Assembly (NCBI GenBank): GCA_002498185.1
Contig: DAGO01000034.1
Location: forward strand, 1-5,637
Reading direction: 5' to 3'
Origin: Euryarchaeota archaeon UBA10
Lineage (GTDB): Archaea; Thermoplasmatota; Poseidoniia; Poseidoniales; Poseidoniaceae
Length of the DNA: 5,637 bases
Positions 1 through 4,999 of the stretch are shown piece by piece. The position numbers and the translations under genes were made by a program. Numbering within the stretch: position 1 is the stretch's first letter; each line of letters opens with the position of its first letter. The notes under the pieces are model-generated. The model worked only from the letters and a program-made list of their open reading frames with translations, did not search any database and was not told the DNA's origin.

Positions 1-501
1 CCTGAACAATGGAGAGCGATTGCTAAGCATTTGAAGAATGAATTAGGAGTTAATCACTGCGCAATGATTACAGGAACCCACTATCCATCTGGAAGTGCAG
101 ATAAGGGCTGGGAAGTTGCTTATCACATGCACCGCTGGCCAATTACCAATGTCGAAGCGCACACCATGATTGTCCATGAAGGCGAGAGCCTTGAAGGAGA
201 TGACATTCCAATGGAGTTCGAGATATTCATTTCTCTAGAGGCAGGCGACTCCCCATCTGTGCCATCAGTTCAAGATTTGTGGGTAGGCGCTGACTGGAAT
301 GAAAAGGAAACTTGGGACCTTGTAGGAATTGACTTTGAAGGCCACGAGAACATGCACCGTGTTCTAAATCCTCACGACTCTCCAGAAGGGTTTCATCCGC
401 TTCAGAGACAGCACAAAATCCGTTATCACGACTTCAATGAAATGTATGACGATCCGCAAGGATTCGATAGAAAACCGGTTGACGAGGGCCGTGTAAAGTG
501 A
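1..501 (+). CDS. nuoC: NADH-quinone oxidoreductase-like subunit C (NuoC/FpoC, 30 kDa subunit), 5' partial
   Basis: Peripheral-arm subunit of complex I that binds no cofactor and packs against NuoD and NuoI near the quinone site. The frame is open from base 1, and its first ten codons (PEQWRAIAKH) run straight into the rest, so the true start lies upstream; the in-frame TTG at 31 is not a convincing start. The visible 166 residues contain the family signature in the second half: PSVPSVQDLWVGADWNEKE followed by TWDLVGIDFEGHENMHRVL, matching the usual pattern of a ramp to A-x-W-x-E-x-E, then D-x-x-G-I-x-F-x-GH, then R-x-L. The final G-x-PL(R/K) motif appears as GFHPLQRQH, with Gln where Arg is common. 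NuoC is a separate gene here, not fused to NuoD as in E. coli. It ends in a TGA that is part of the nuoD ribosome binding site. Family assignment is firm; the N-terminus cannot be seen. Confidence 0.93.
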   Translation, partial: PEQWRAIAKHLKNELGVNHCAMITGTHYPSGSADKGWEVAYHMHRWPITNVEAHTMIVHEGESLEGDDIPMEFEIFISLEAGDSPSVPSVQDLWVGADWNEKETWDLVGIDFEGHENMHRVLNPHDSPEGFHPLQRQHKIRYHDFNEMYDDPQGFDRKPVDEGRVK

Positions 502-505
502 GGTG
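500..505 (+). promoter_or_regulatory. Ribosome binding site of nuoD, overlapping the nuoC stop
   Basis: GAGGTG lies 5 bases before the ATG at 511 and matches the archaeal anti-Shine-Dalgarno sequence. Its first two bases are the last two of the nuoC TGA stop (499-501), so the terminating ribosome sits on the next initiation site. This suggests coupled translation of nuoC and nuoD. Confidence 0.85.
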
Positions 506-510
506 TTATT

Positions 511-1650
511 ATGGCAGAGATGTGGATTACAATGGGACCTCAGCACCCGATGACTCACGGATTGTGGACTCTACGTGTGAAGGTAGACGGAGAAACAGTT
601 ACCGATACTGAAGCGGAATTGGGATACATTCACCGTGGAGTAGAGAAGATTTGTGAAGCAAGAGATTTCACTCAAATCACTCCTTACTGCGACCGACTTT
701 GCTATGTAAGCGCAATGACTTGGGCTCACTCTTACATCATGGCAGCAGAGGATTTACTAGAAGCAGAAGTGCCAGAGCGTGCCGAATACATTCGCCTAAT
801 GGCTGCTGAAGTCCAAAGACTAGCTAGCCATTTGATGTGGCTAGGTGCATTCGGGCCAGATATTGGAAATCTGACTTTGATGACATGGTGTCTTCGTGAC
901 AGAGAAATGTTCCTTGACCTGTTGCAAGAACTTGGCGGTTCAAGAATGCACTACAACTACCCAAGGGTTGGAGGAGTCAAGAGAGACCTCCCAATTGGTT
1001 GGGCAAACAGAATGAAGGCTAAGGTCAAACTATTCGAAAACAGAATCAAGGAATACGAAATGCTACTTGACGAATCAACAATTTGGCTTGTTAGATTACA
1101 GGGTGTAGGTTACGCAACTGCAGAAGAACAAATCGATGCGGGTGTAACCGGGCCGAATATTCGTGCTGCTGGTGTCAATACCGATGCTAGATGGACTAAC
1201 CCTTACTCAGTCTACGACCAAGTTGACTGGGAACCTGCTGTAGAGAAGCCTACCAGTGTGAAAGGTGCAGATTGCTACGATCGCTATCGAGTTCGAATGG
1301 AGGAGATGAGACAATCTTGCCGTATGCTATTAGATGCAGTAGAAAAGATTCCTGGTGGGGCGAACACTCACTACCAGCCGGGCGATGAGATGTTGATTAC
1401 CAAGGCTCCAACTCGCGCACCAGAAGGAGCAACCGGATTCAGTACATACGAATGTACCAGAGGCGTATCCAATTTCTACATCCAAGGCGGTGGCGACGGT
1501 AGAGGAAAGAATCCTTACCGAGTTTCTATTAGGTCTCCAATGTTCATTACGATCCCATACGTTGCAAAGACAATGATTGGTTACAAGGTTGCAGATATTC
1601 CTGCAATCATGGGTAGTTTCGATCCATGTATCGGGGAGACCGACCGTTGA
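511..1650 (+). CDS. nuoD: NADH-quinone oxidoreductase-like subunit D (NuoD/FpoD, 49 kDa subunit)
   Basis: Forms the quinone-reduction pocket of complex I together with NuoB and NuoH; homologous to the large subunit of [NiFe] hydrogenases. The protein is 379 residues, close to the usual length for an unfused NuoD. Near the N-terminus is GPQHPMTHG (residues 9-17), with His16 equivalent to the quinone-ligating His38 of Thermus Nqo4. GYIHRGVEK follows at 38-46, then YCDRLCYVSAM at 59-69, where Tyr65 corresponds to Nqo4 Tyr87. LGGSRMHYNYPRVGGV (141-156) and the C-terminal DPCIGETDR (371-379) complete the family pattern. The complete CxxC pairs that bind NiFe in hydrogenases are absent, so it is not a hydrogenase. 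However, single cysteines persist at Cys64 and Cys373, where the first Cys of each pair would fall. The ATG start is fixed by GAGGTG 5 bases upstream. The gene is followed after 10 bases by nuoH, with no nuoE/F/G between. Confidence 0.97.
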   Translation: MAEMWITMGPQHPMTHGLWTLRVKVDGETVTDTEAELGYIHRGVEKICEARDFTQITPYCDRLCYVSAMTWAHSYIMAAEDLLEAEVPERAEYIRLMAAEVQRLASHLMWLGAFGPDIGNLTLMTWCLRDREMFLDLLQELGGSRMHYNYPRVGGVKRDLPIGWANRMKAKVKLFENRIKEYEMLLDESTIWLVRLQGVGYATAEEQIDAGVTGPNIRAAGVNTDARWTNPYSVYDQVDWEPAVEKPTSVKGADCYDRYRVRMEEMRQSCRMLLDAVEKIPGGANTHYQPGDEMLITKAPTRAPEGATGFSTYECTRGVSNFYIQGGGDGRGKNPYRVSIRSPMFITIPYVAKTMIGYKVADIPAIMGSFDPCIGETDR

Positions 1651-1654
1651 GGTG
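1649..1654 (+). promoter_or_regulatory. Ribosome binding site that sets the nuoH start
   Basis: GAGGTG (extended GAGGTGAT) begins inside the nuoD TGA stop (1648-1650) and lies 6 bases before the ATG at 1661. It decides the nuoH start in favour of 1661 over the in-frame ATG at 1577, which lies within nuoD and has no comparable site. Confidence 0.87.
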
Positions 1655-1660
1655 ATTATC

Positions 1661-3175
1661 ATGGACGACTGGCTACAACTCCACGATTTTGTCTACCATC
1701 AAACAAGAGATTTGTTTGGTTCAATGCTAGAAGGTACCTTCTTGGAATCCTCATCGAATGATATTGCATTCTTTGTTTTCACACTGGTAACCTGTCTGGT
1801 CACTTTCGGTGGAATCATGCTTTCAATGTTCATGATTTTGTGGATTGAAAGGAAATTCTACGCTCGTGTTAACGACCGCCGTGGTGCAACAACCGCATTG
1901 CGTTCTCTGTGGGTCGGTGAAAACGGTGTTACCGCTGGTGAATGGTGGAATATGATTCCATTCGGATTAGGGAAGCCTGTTGGCGCAGTTAACAAGTGGT
2001 TAAACAAAGTAGCTGGTAACAAGGGCCACGAGCAAGAAATGGTCAACCGTGTAGGCAACCGTTCGTGGTATGGTGTCACAATTTTCCCTGGTTTCTTCCA
2101 GAACATTGCAGACGGAATGAAGTTCCTAACCAAGGAGCACATGGTTCCTTCTAGGGCGGACAAAGTGATTTTCGAACTAGCACCTTTCCTAGTCATTTCA
2201 TCTACAATTATGATTCTAGGAATGATTCCATTATCGAGTGGAATCTATGGAGCAAATCCAGAACTTTCAGTTCTATTCGCATTCGCAATCTTCGGTATTG
2301 CTCCTCTAGGCGTTTTCTTTGCAGGCTGGTCTTCAAACAACAAATACACTCTACTTGGAGGTATTAGAAGCGCTGCACAATTAACAGCATATGAGATTCC
2401 ATTGCTACTATCCATCCTTGGTGTATGTGTAATGGCAGGTTCATTCAACTTCCTTGAAATCGTTCACTTCCAACACTCATCAGGCGCATGGCTGTTCTTC
2501 TTGATGCCACTTGGTGGAGTTCTGTTCTTGGTCAGCATGATTGCTGAAGTCGAGAGGATTCCTTTCGATATGCCAGAAGCAGAAGCTGAACTTGTAGAAG
2601 GATGGTGGACTGAGTACGGAGGAATGAGATTCGGTTTACTATTCGCTGCTGAATACATGCGTGTCTATGCTGCAAGTATTCTCTTTGCACACTTCTTCAT
2701 GGGAGGATGGCACGCTCCATTCGCTGGTACAATCGGCTCAATTCCATATCTGGGAGAAGCATGGTTAGCCATCCCTGGAATCATCTGGACCCTGCTGAAA
2801 GCATGGTTCATCTTCACTGTTGTATTCGTCTGGGCAAGAACTGCTCTACCCAGAATTAGAACCGACCAGATCTTAGAGTTTGGATGGAGAATGTTGCTAC
2901 CACTCGCAGTACTGCAAGTTGTGCTATCAATCGTTTACCGTCTGTACTTCTTTGATGCCGGAGCACTATCAGACACAGTTGCTGGCGGCTGGTCTTGGGA
3001 CCTAACCATTCAAGACTTCACAATCCCATGGGGATTGCCTATCATTACCACAATGTTCTGGTTGGCAGTATTCGTGGTGTTGATGAAAGATGAGAACATC
3101 GAAGAGAATGAGGAACGTATGTACCACATTCGCACGATGACTCCTGCGGGAACGCACACTGCAGGAAAGGAGTGA
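1661..3175 (+). CDS. nuoH: NADH-quinone oxidoreductase-like subunit H (NuoH/FpoH/ND1), enlarged
   Basis: Membrane subunit that anchors the peripheral arm and lines the quinone channel. From the ATG at 1661 it is 504 residues, far longer than typical NuoH (about 320-350; E. coli 325). Conserved blocks in order: TM1 ending in WIERK (61-65); the loop with FFQNIADGMKFLTKEHMVP (145-163); TM helices at about 167-193, 203-223, 241-268 and 277-295; the quinone-loop signature ERIPFDMPEAEAELVEG (298-314); TEYGGMRFGLLFAAEYMRV (317-335); then helices at about 368-392 and 408-430. Two additions explain the length. About 60-70 residues, including GEWWNMIPFG, lie between RVNDRRGA and the QNIADG block. A C-terminal extension of about 70 residues contains another hydrophobic helix (about 457-475) and a charged tail. 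A start at 1577 would overlap nuoD by 74 bases and add 28 non-homologous residues, so I reject it. Assignment is firm; the role of the additions is unknown. Confidence 0.96.
   Translation: MDDWLQLHDFVYHQTRDLFGSMLEGTFLESSSNDIAFFVFTLVTCLVTFGGIMLSMFMILWIERKFYARVNDRRGATTALRSLWVGENGVTAGEWWNMIPFGLGKPVGAVNKWLNKVAGNKGHEQEMVNRVGNRSWYGVTIFPGFFQNIADGMKFLTKEHMVPSRADKVIFELAPFLVISSTIMILGMIPLSSGIYGANPELSVLFAFAIFGIAPLGVFFAGWSSNNKYTLLGGIRSAAQLTAYEIPLLLSILGVCVMAGSFNFLEIVHFQHSSGAWLFFLMPLGGVLFLVSMIAEVERIPFDMPEAEAELVEGWWTEYGGMRFGLLFAAEYMRVYAASILFAHFFMGGWHAPFAGTIGSIPYLGEAWLAIPGIIWTLLKAWFIFTVVFVWARTALPRIRTDQILEFGWRMLLPLAVLQVVLSIVYRLYFFDAGALSDTVAGGWSWDLTIQDFTIPWGLPIITTMFWLAVFVVLMKDENIEENEERMYHIRTMTPAGTHTAGKE
1889..2083 (+). 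other. Lineage-specific insertion in NuoH TM1-TM2 loop
   Basis: Codes for about residues 77-141 of NuoH. In ordinary NuoH, ERK is followed after six residues by xRxGPN and then quickly by the Q-x-I-A-D-x-x-K block. Here the spacing from ERK to DRRGA is normal and so is the QNIADGMK block, but about 60-70 residues lie between. The extra sequence is not strongly hydrophobic, has tryptophans (WW at 95-96, W113) and basic residues, and ends in a second NRVGNRSW that also resembles the NRxGPNRxG motif. Boundaries are approximate. By homology the loop faces the cytoplasm beside the quinone entrance. Confidence 0.7.
2954..3172 (+). other. C-terminal extension of NuoH with an extra predicted TM helix
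   Basis: Codes for about residues 432-504. The usual last NuoH helix corresponds to GWRMLLPLAVLQVVLSIVYR (408-427), after which E. coli NuoH ends. Here a polar, tryptophan-bearing stretch (about 433-456) leads to a hydrophobic segment LPIITTMFWLAVFVVLM (459-475) and a charged tail rich in Glu (ENIEENEER). This would add one membrane crossing and place the C-terminus on the opposite side from the usual topology. The topology is inference. Confidence 0.6.
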
Positions 3176-3179
3176 GGTG
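3174..3179 (+). promoter_or_regulatory. Ribosome binding site of nuoI, overlapping the nuoH stop
   Basis: GAGGTG (followed by A) starts within the nuoH TGA stop (3173-3175) and lies 5 bases before the ATG at 3185. The geometry is the same as at the nuoC/nuoD junction. Confidence 0.84.
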
Positions 3180-3184
3180 AGAAT

Positions 3185-4144
3185 ATGGCATCACATCCAC
3201 ATGGCAAACCAAATTTCAGAAACCTATTCTGGTACCCGTTTAAGATAACTGGATTGACCGTTTTGAGAACTTACGAATTCATTGGTAAGAGATTCTCTAG
3301 CGGCTATCACAATACTACTCACCCAGAGTTTATCGATGAAGGGGATATTGTTCGCTCTGAAAAGACCAAGCACATCAACGACATCACTCAACACCACTAT
3401 ACTCCAGACCGTGCTGGAACCGATTTGACTCCAACAATTTGGAAACCTCAGACTATCAGTTACCCATACGAGCGTCTAGAAGAAATTGAACCATGGCTAT
3501 TCGTACCTGGGAATTACAACGGTAGAATCGGTATCATTTGGGAGACATGTACTGCGTGTAAGATGTGTGTTAACATCTGTCCAAACTCTTGTCTACACAT
3601 GACCACAGAATTGAGAGTGGACGTCTTAGATAGCGCTGAAGGCGAATGGGAAGGTTATGGTGCAGAACTCGAAGTTGGTAAATTCGCAGCAGTTGAAAAG
3701 CCAGAAGTTACAGAATCTCTATCTTCTTTCAACCTTGCAACTGCTCACTCTGACGCTCCTGATGAGTGGAGATTTGGTGAAGTTCTGGACTTAACTGGAG
3801 ACAGTGCTCGCATGCGCTGGAATGACACTGGAGAAGTCGACCATGTTCCTTTGGAATCCTTGTACCCAGCAGATGACCAGATAGTTTCCGGAAGAATTGA
3901 TTTGGGCCGCTGTATGTTCTGTGGTCTATGCATGGAAGCATGTAACTTCACATCTTTCTTTATGACAAACGAGTATGATGGAATGTCCGGATTCACTCGT
4001 CAGGATTTATGGATGGATGCGAGCAGAACTAGAGTTCTAATCGGTGACCACCAAGAAGCAGTTGATGCTGAACTTGCTAAGAGAGCCAGCAAAGAGAGAG
4101 ACAAAAGAGCCAAGAAAGCCGCTAAGGCGGCAGGGGAGGCTTGA
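3185..4144 (+). CDS. nuoI: NADH-quinone oxidoreductase-like subunit I (NuoI/FpoI), 2x[4Fe-4S], enlarged
   Basis: Iron-sulfur subunit that passes electrons through two [4Fe-4S] clusters (N6a/N6b equivalents) towards NuoB. Both eight-cysteine elements are complete: CTACKMCVNIC (Cys122, 125, 128, 132) followed by Pro, and CMFCGLCMEAC (Cys243, 246, 249, 253). After the second, Asn254 replaces the usual Pro. The family end motif is present as GFTRQDLWM (269-277). At 319 residues it is nearly twice the usual 160-180. The excess is in three places. The N-terminal part has an amphipathic GLTVLRTYEFIGKRF stretch (23-37) and then about 45 extra residues before YPYERLEEIEPW. The gap between the two cluster motifs is 111 residues from Cys132 to Cys243, where E. 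coli NuoI has about 29. The tail is Lys/Arg/Ala-rich (298-317). The ATG is fixed by GAGGTG upstream, and the stop is 2 bases before the nuoJ start. Confidence 0.96.
   Translation: MASHPHGKPNFRNLFWYPFKITGLTVLRTYEFIGKRFSSGYHNTTHPEFIDEGDIVRSEKTKHINDITQHHYTPDRAGTDLTPTIWKPQTISYPYERLEEIEPWLFVPGNYNGRIGIIWETCTACKMCVNICPNSCLHMTTELRVDVLDSAEGEWEGYGAELEVGKFAAVEKPEVTESLSSFNLATAHSDAPDEWRFGEVLDLTGDSARMRWNDTGEVDHVPLESLYPADDQIVSGRIDLGRCMFCGLCMEACNFTSFFMTNEYDGMSGFTRQDLWMDASRTRVLIGDHQEAVDAELAKRASKERDKRAKKAAKAAGEA
3608..3898 (+). other. Insert between the two 4Fe-4S motifs of NuoI, with an SH3/Tudor-like segment
   Basis: Codes for about residues 142-238 of NuoI; about 80 of these are extra relative to E. coli NuoI. 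The first half is acidic with short strand-like stretches (ELRVDVLDS, GAELEVGKFAAV). The second half, about residues 195-228, reads WRFGEVLDL, SARMRWND, then VDHVPLESLYP. This alternation of short beta strands around G-E-V, a W-x-D turn and a V-P-L-x-x-L end resembles small SH3/Tudor/KOW-type barrels. The fold call rests on pattern alone. Confidence 0.55.
4076..4135 (+). other. Lys/Arg/Ala-rich C-terminal tail of NuoI
   Basis: Residues 298-317 are almost entirely Ala, Lys, Arg, Ser, Glu and Asp (AKRASKERDKRAKKAAKAAG), probably a basic helix or a disordered tail. E. coli NuoI has no such tail. It could bind acidic lipid headgroups or acidic protein surfaces; this is inference. The end of this tail's coding sequence also supplies the GGGGAGG used by the next gene. 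Confidence 0.65.
4135..4139 (+). promoter_or_regulatory. Ribosome binding site deciding the nuoJ N-terminal half start
   Basis: GGAGG inside the last codons of nuoI lies 7 bases before the ATG at 4147. It is only 1 base from the in-frame TTG at 4141, too close to serve it. The ATG at 4147 is therefore chosen, giving a 2-base gap after the nuoI stop. Confidence 0.78.
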
Positions 4145-4146
4145 GT

Positions 4147-4422
4147 ATGGATCTAGCAATGTACCTTGAAGTTGGTATGTTTTTCCTGATGAGCACCATC
4201 GTAATCGGTGGAGCTCTTGGCCTGATTTACATGCAGAGAGTTGCACATTCGATGATGTGCTTGATTTTCTGTTTCATGGGAGTTGCTGGAATCTTCATTT
4301 TGATGGGTGCAGAATTTCTTGCAGTAATCCAGATTCTGGTTTATCTTGCAAGCGTAATGTTAGTTGTTCTATTCGGTATTATGCTGACTAGAAGGCAAAT
4401 TCTTGAGGAGGACTTCGAATGA
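4147..4422 (+). CDS. nuoJ1: NADH-quinone oxidoreductase-like subunit J, N-terminal half (NuoJ1/FpoJ)
   Basis: First half of the membrane subunit NuoJ, which sits between NuoH/NuoA and NuoK and takes part in coupling electron transfer to ion pumping. The 91-residue protein has three hydrophobic helices at about 8-28, 33-53 and 57-80. The third carries the NuoJ TM3 signature: AEFLAVIQILVYLASVMLVV (55-74). Tyr66 is at the position of the conserved tyrosine of the pi-bulge helix, and Ala68 is where many bacterial NuoJ proteins have Gly. Full-length NuoJ has five helices; helices 4-5 are in the next gene, which starts by a 4-base ATGA overlap. The reading frame changes at that overlap, but a good ribosome binding site and the same split in haloarchaea and Methanosarcina argue for two real genes rather than a frameshift. 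Confidence 0.9.
   Translation: MDLAMYLEVGMFFLMSTIVIGGALGLIYMQRVAHSMMCLIFCFMGVAGIFILMGAEFLAVIQILVYLASVMLVVLFGIMLTRRQILEEDFE
4405..4412 (+). promoter_or_regulatory. Ribosome binding site of the nuoJ C-terminal half
   Basis: GAGGAGGA within the end of the preceding gene lies 6 bases before the ATG at 4419. Its strength supports independent (re)initiation of the second NuoJ half rather than a sequencing frameshift in one nuoJ gene. Confidence 0.8.
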
Positions 4423-4691
4423 GACTACTATCTATTCTCGCAAGGGTTGGTCTGGTCTTTTTGGGTGCAGTAATCGTTACCGCAGTTTCTGCTGATATCG
4501 TTTGGGAAGATTCTTCGGATGAAGAAATCACAACCAGCGACTTATCATCTGCACTATTTGGAGAGTGGGCACTTCCTTTGCTTGCTCTAGGATTCTTGAT
4601 GGCTATGGCCATGGTCGGAGCAGCATATCTTGTTCGTGACGAGAGATTGGTGAATCTCGAGTGGGAACTTACTGGAGGTGAAAAGGAATGA
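4419..4691 (+). CDS. nuoJ2: NADH-quinone oxidoreductase-like subunit J, C-terminal half (NuoJ2)
   Basis: Second half of the split NuoJ, 90 residues. A hydrophobic N-terminal helix (about 3-24) is followed by an acidic polar loop (EDSSDEE, 30-36). Then DLSSALFGEWALPLLALGFL (41-60) continues into MAMAMVGAAYLV (61-72), matching the C-terminal NuoJ pattern of LF-x-x-(Y/W)-x-x-P-x-x-x-x-x-x-L-L-x-x-A-M-x-G-A. The gene overlaps its predecessor by ATGA (4419-4422) and its successor by ATGA (4688-4691), so translation is probably coupled on both sides. Two helices here plus three in the previous gene reproduce the five helices of ordinary NuoJ. On its own the sequence is divergent; context makes the assignment secure. 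Confidence 0.86.
   Translation: MRLLSILARVGLVFLGAVIVTAVSADIVWEDSSDEEITTSDLSSALFGEWALPLLALGFLMAMAMVGAAYLVRDERLVNLEWELTGGEKE
4674..4681 (+). promoter_or_regulatory. Ribosome binding site of nuoK
   Basis: GGAGGTGA, a full-length match to the archaeal anti-Shine-Dalgarno, lies 6 bases before the ATG at 4688. It sits wholly within the upstream coding sequence and serves an ATGA overlapping start. Confidence 0.82.
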
Positions 4692-4990
4692 TTGACCCAG
4701 CATGGGTATCTGGTCTAGCGGCCATCCTTTTCATCATTGGATTGTGGGGTGCATTCAGCAGAAAGAATGCAATCGTTGTACTGATGTGTATCGAATTGAT
4801 GCTCAACGCAGTTAACCTACAGTTCGTAGCAGCTGCAACTCACTGGGGAGATGTAACCGGATGGGTCTACGCAGTTTTCGCAATCGCAATCGCAGCAGCG
4901 GAAGTAGCAATTGGATTAGCTATCTTCCTCTCAATGTATGGACAACATGAGACCATATCTCTAGATGAGGTTAATCTCTTGAAGAACTGA
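4688..4990 (+). CDS. nuoK: NADH-quinone oxidoreductase-like subunit K (NuoK/FpoK/ND4L)
   Basis: Small membrane subunit, homologous to MrpC of Mrp antiporters, that carries the buried glutamates linking the quinone end of complex I to the pumping subunits. The 100-residue length is exactly typical. Three helices lie at about 5-23, 28-50 and 58-84. The two key acidic residues are present at the same numbers as in E. coli NuoK: Glu36 in MCIELMLNAVNL (33-44) and Glu72 in AIAAAEVAIGLAIF (66-79). This predicts a functional ion-translocating site. The start overlaps the upstream stop (ATGA), and the TGA stop forms part of the nuoL ribosome binding site. Confidence 0.96.
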   Translation: MIDPAWVSGLAAILFIIGLWGAFSRKNAIVVLMCIELMLNAVNLQFVAAATHWGDVTGWVYAVFAIAIAAAEVAIGLAIFLSMYGQHETISLDEVNLLKN

Positions 4991-4994
4991 GGTG
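4989..4994 (+). promoter_or_regulatory. Ribosome binding site of nuoL, overlapping the nuoK stop
   Basis: GAGGTG starts inside the nuoK TGA (4988-4990) and lies 5 bases before the ATG at 5000. The ten bases up to that ATG match the nuoC/nuoD junction except for the last base (GAGGTGTTATC against GAGGTGTTATT). Confidence 0.85.
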
Positions 4995-4999
4995 TTATC

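Noticed and set aside
31..501. nuoC starting at the TTG at 31
   Set aside because: The frame stays open to base 1 and the ten codons before it read as continuous protein; there is no ribosome binding site before the TTG. The gene is truncated by the window edge.
511..1650. NuoD read as a group 4 [NiFe] hydrogenase large subunit
   Set aside because: Neither complete CxxC metal-binding pair is present, while the quinone-ligand His16 and Tyr65 are, and the neighbours are nuo genes.
1577..1660. Longer NuoH from the ATG at 1577
   Set aside because: It would overlap nuoD by 74 bases, has no ribosome binding site, and adds 28 residues unlike NuoH. The ATG at 1661 has GAGGTG 6 bases upstream.
4141..4146. 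TTG at 4141 as the start of the first NuoJ half
   Set aside because: Only 1 base from GGAGG; the ATG at 4147 is correctly spaced and removes the overlap with nuoI.
4405..4430. A frameshift error in a single nuoJ gene
   Set aside because: The junction has a strong SD and an ATGA overlap like that at nuoJ2/nuoK, and the same split is known in other archaea.
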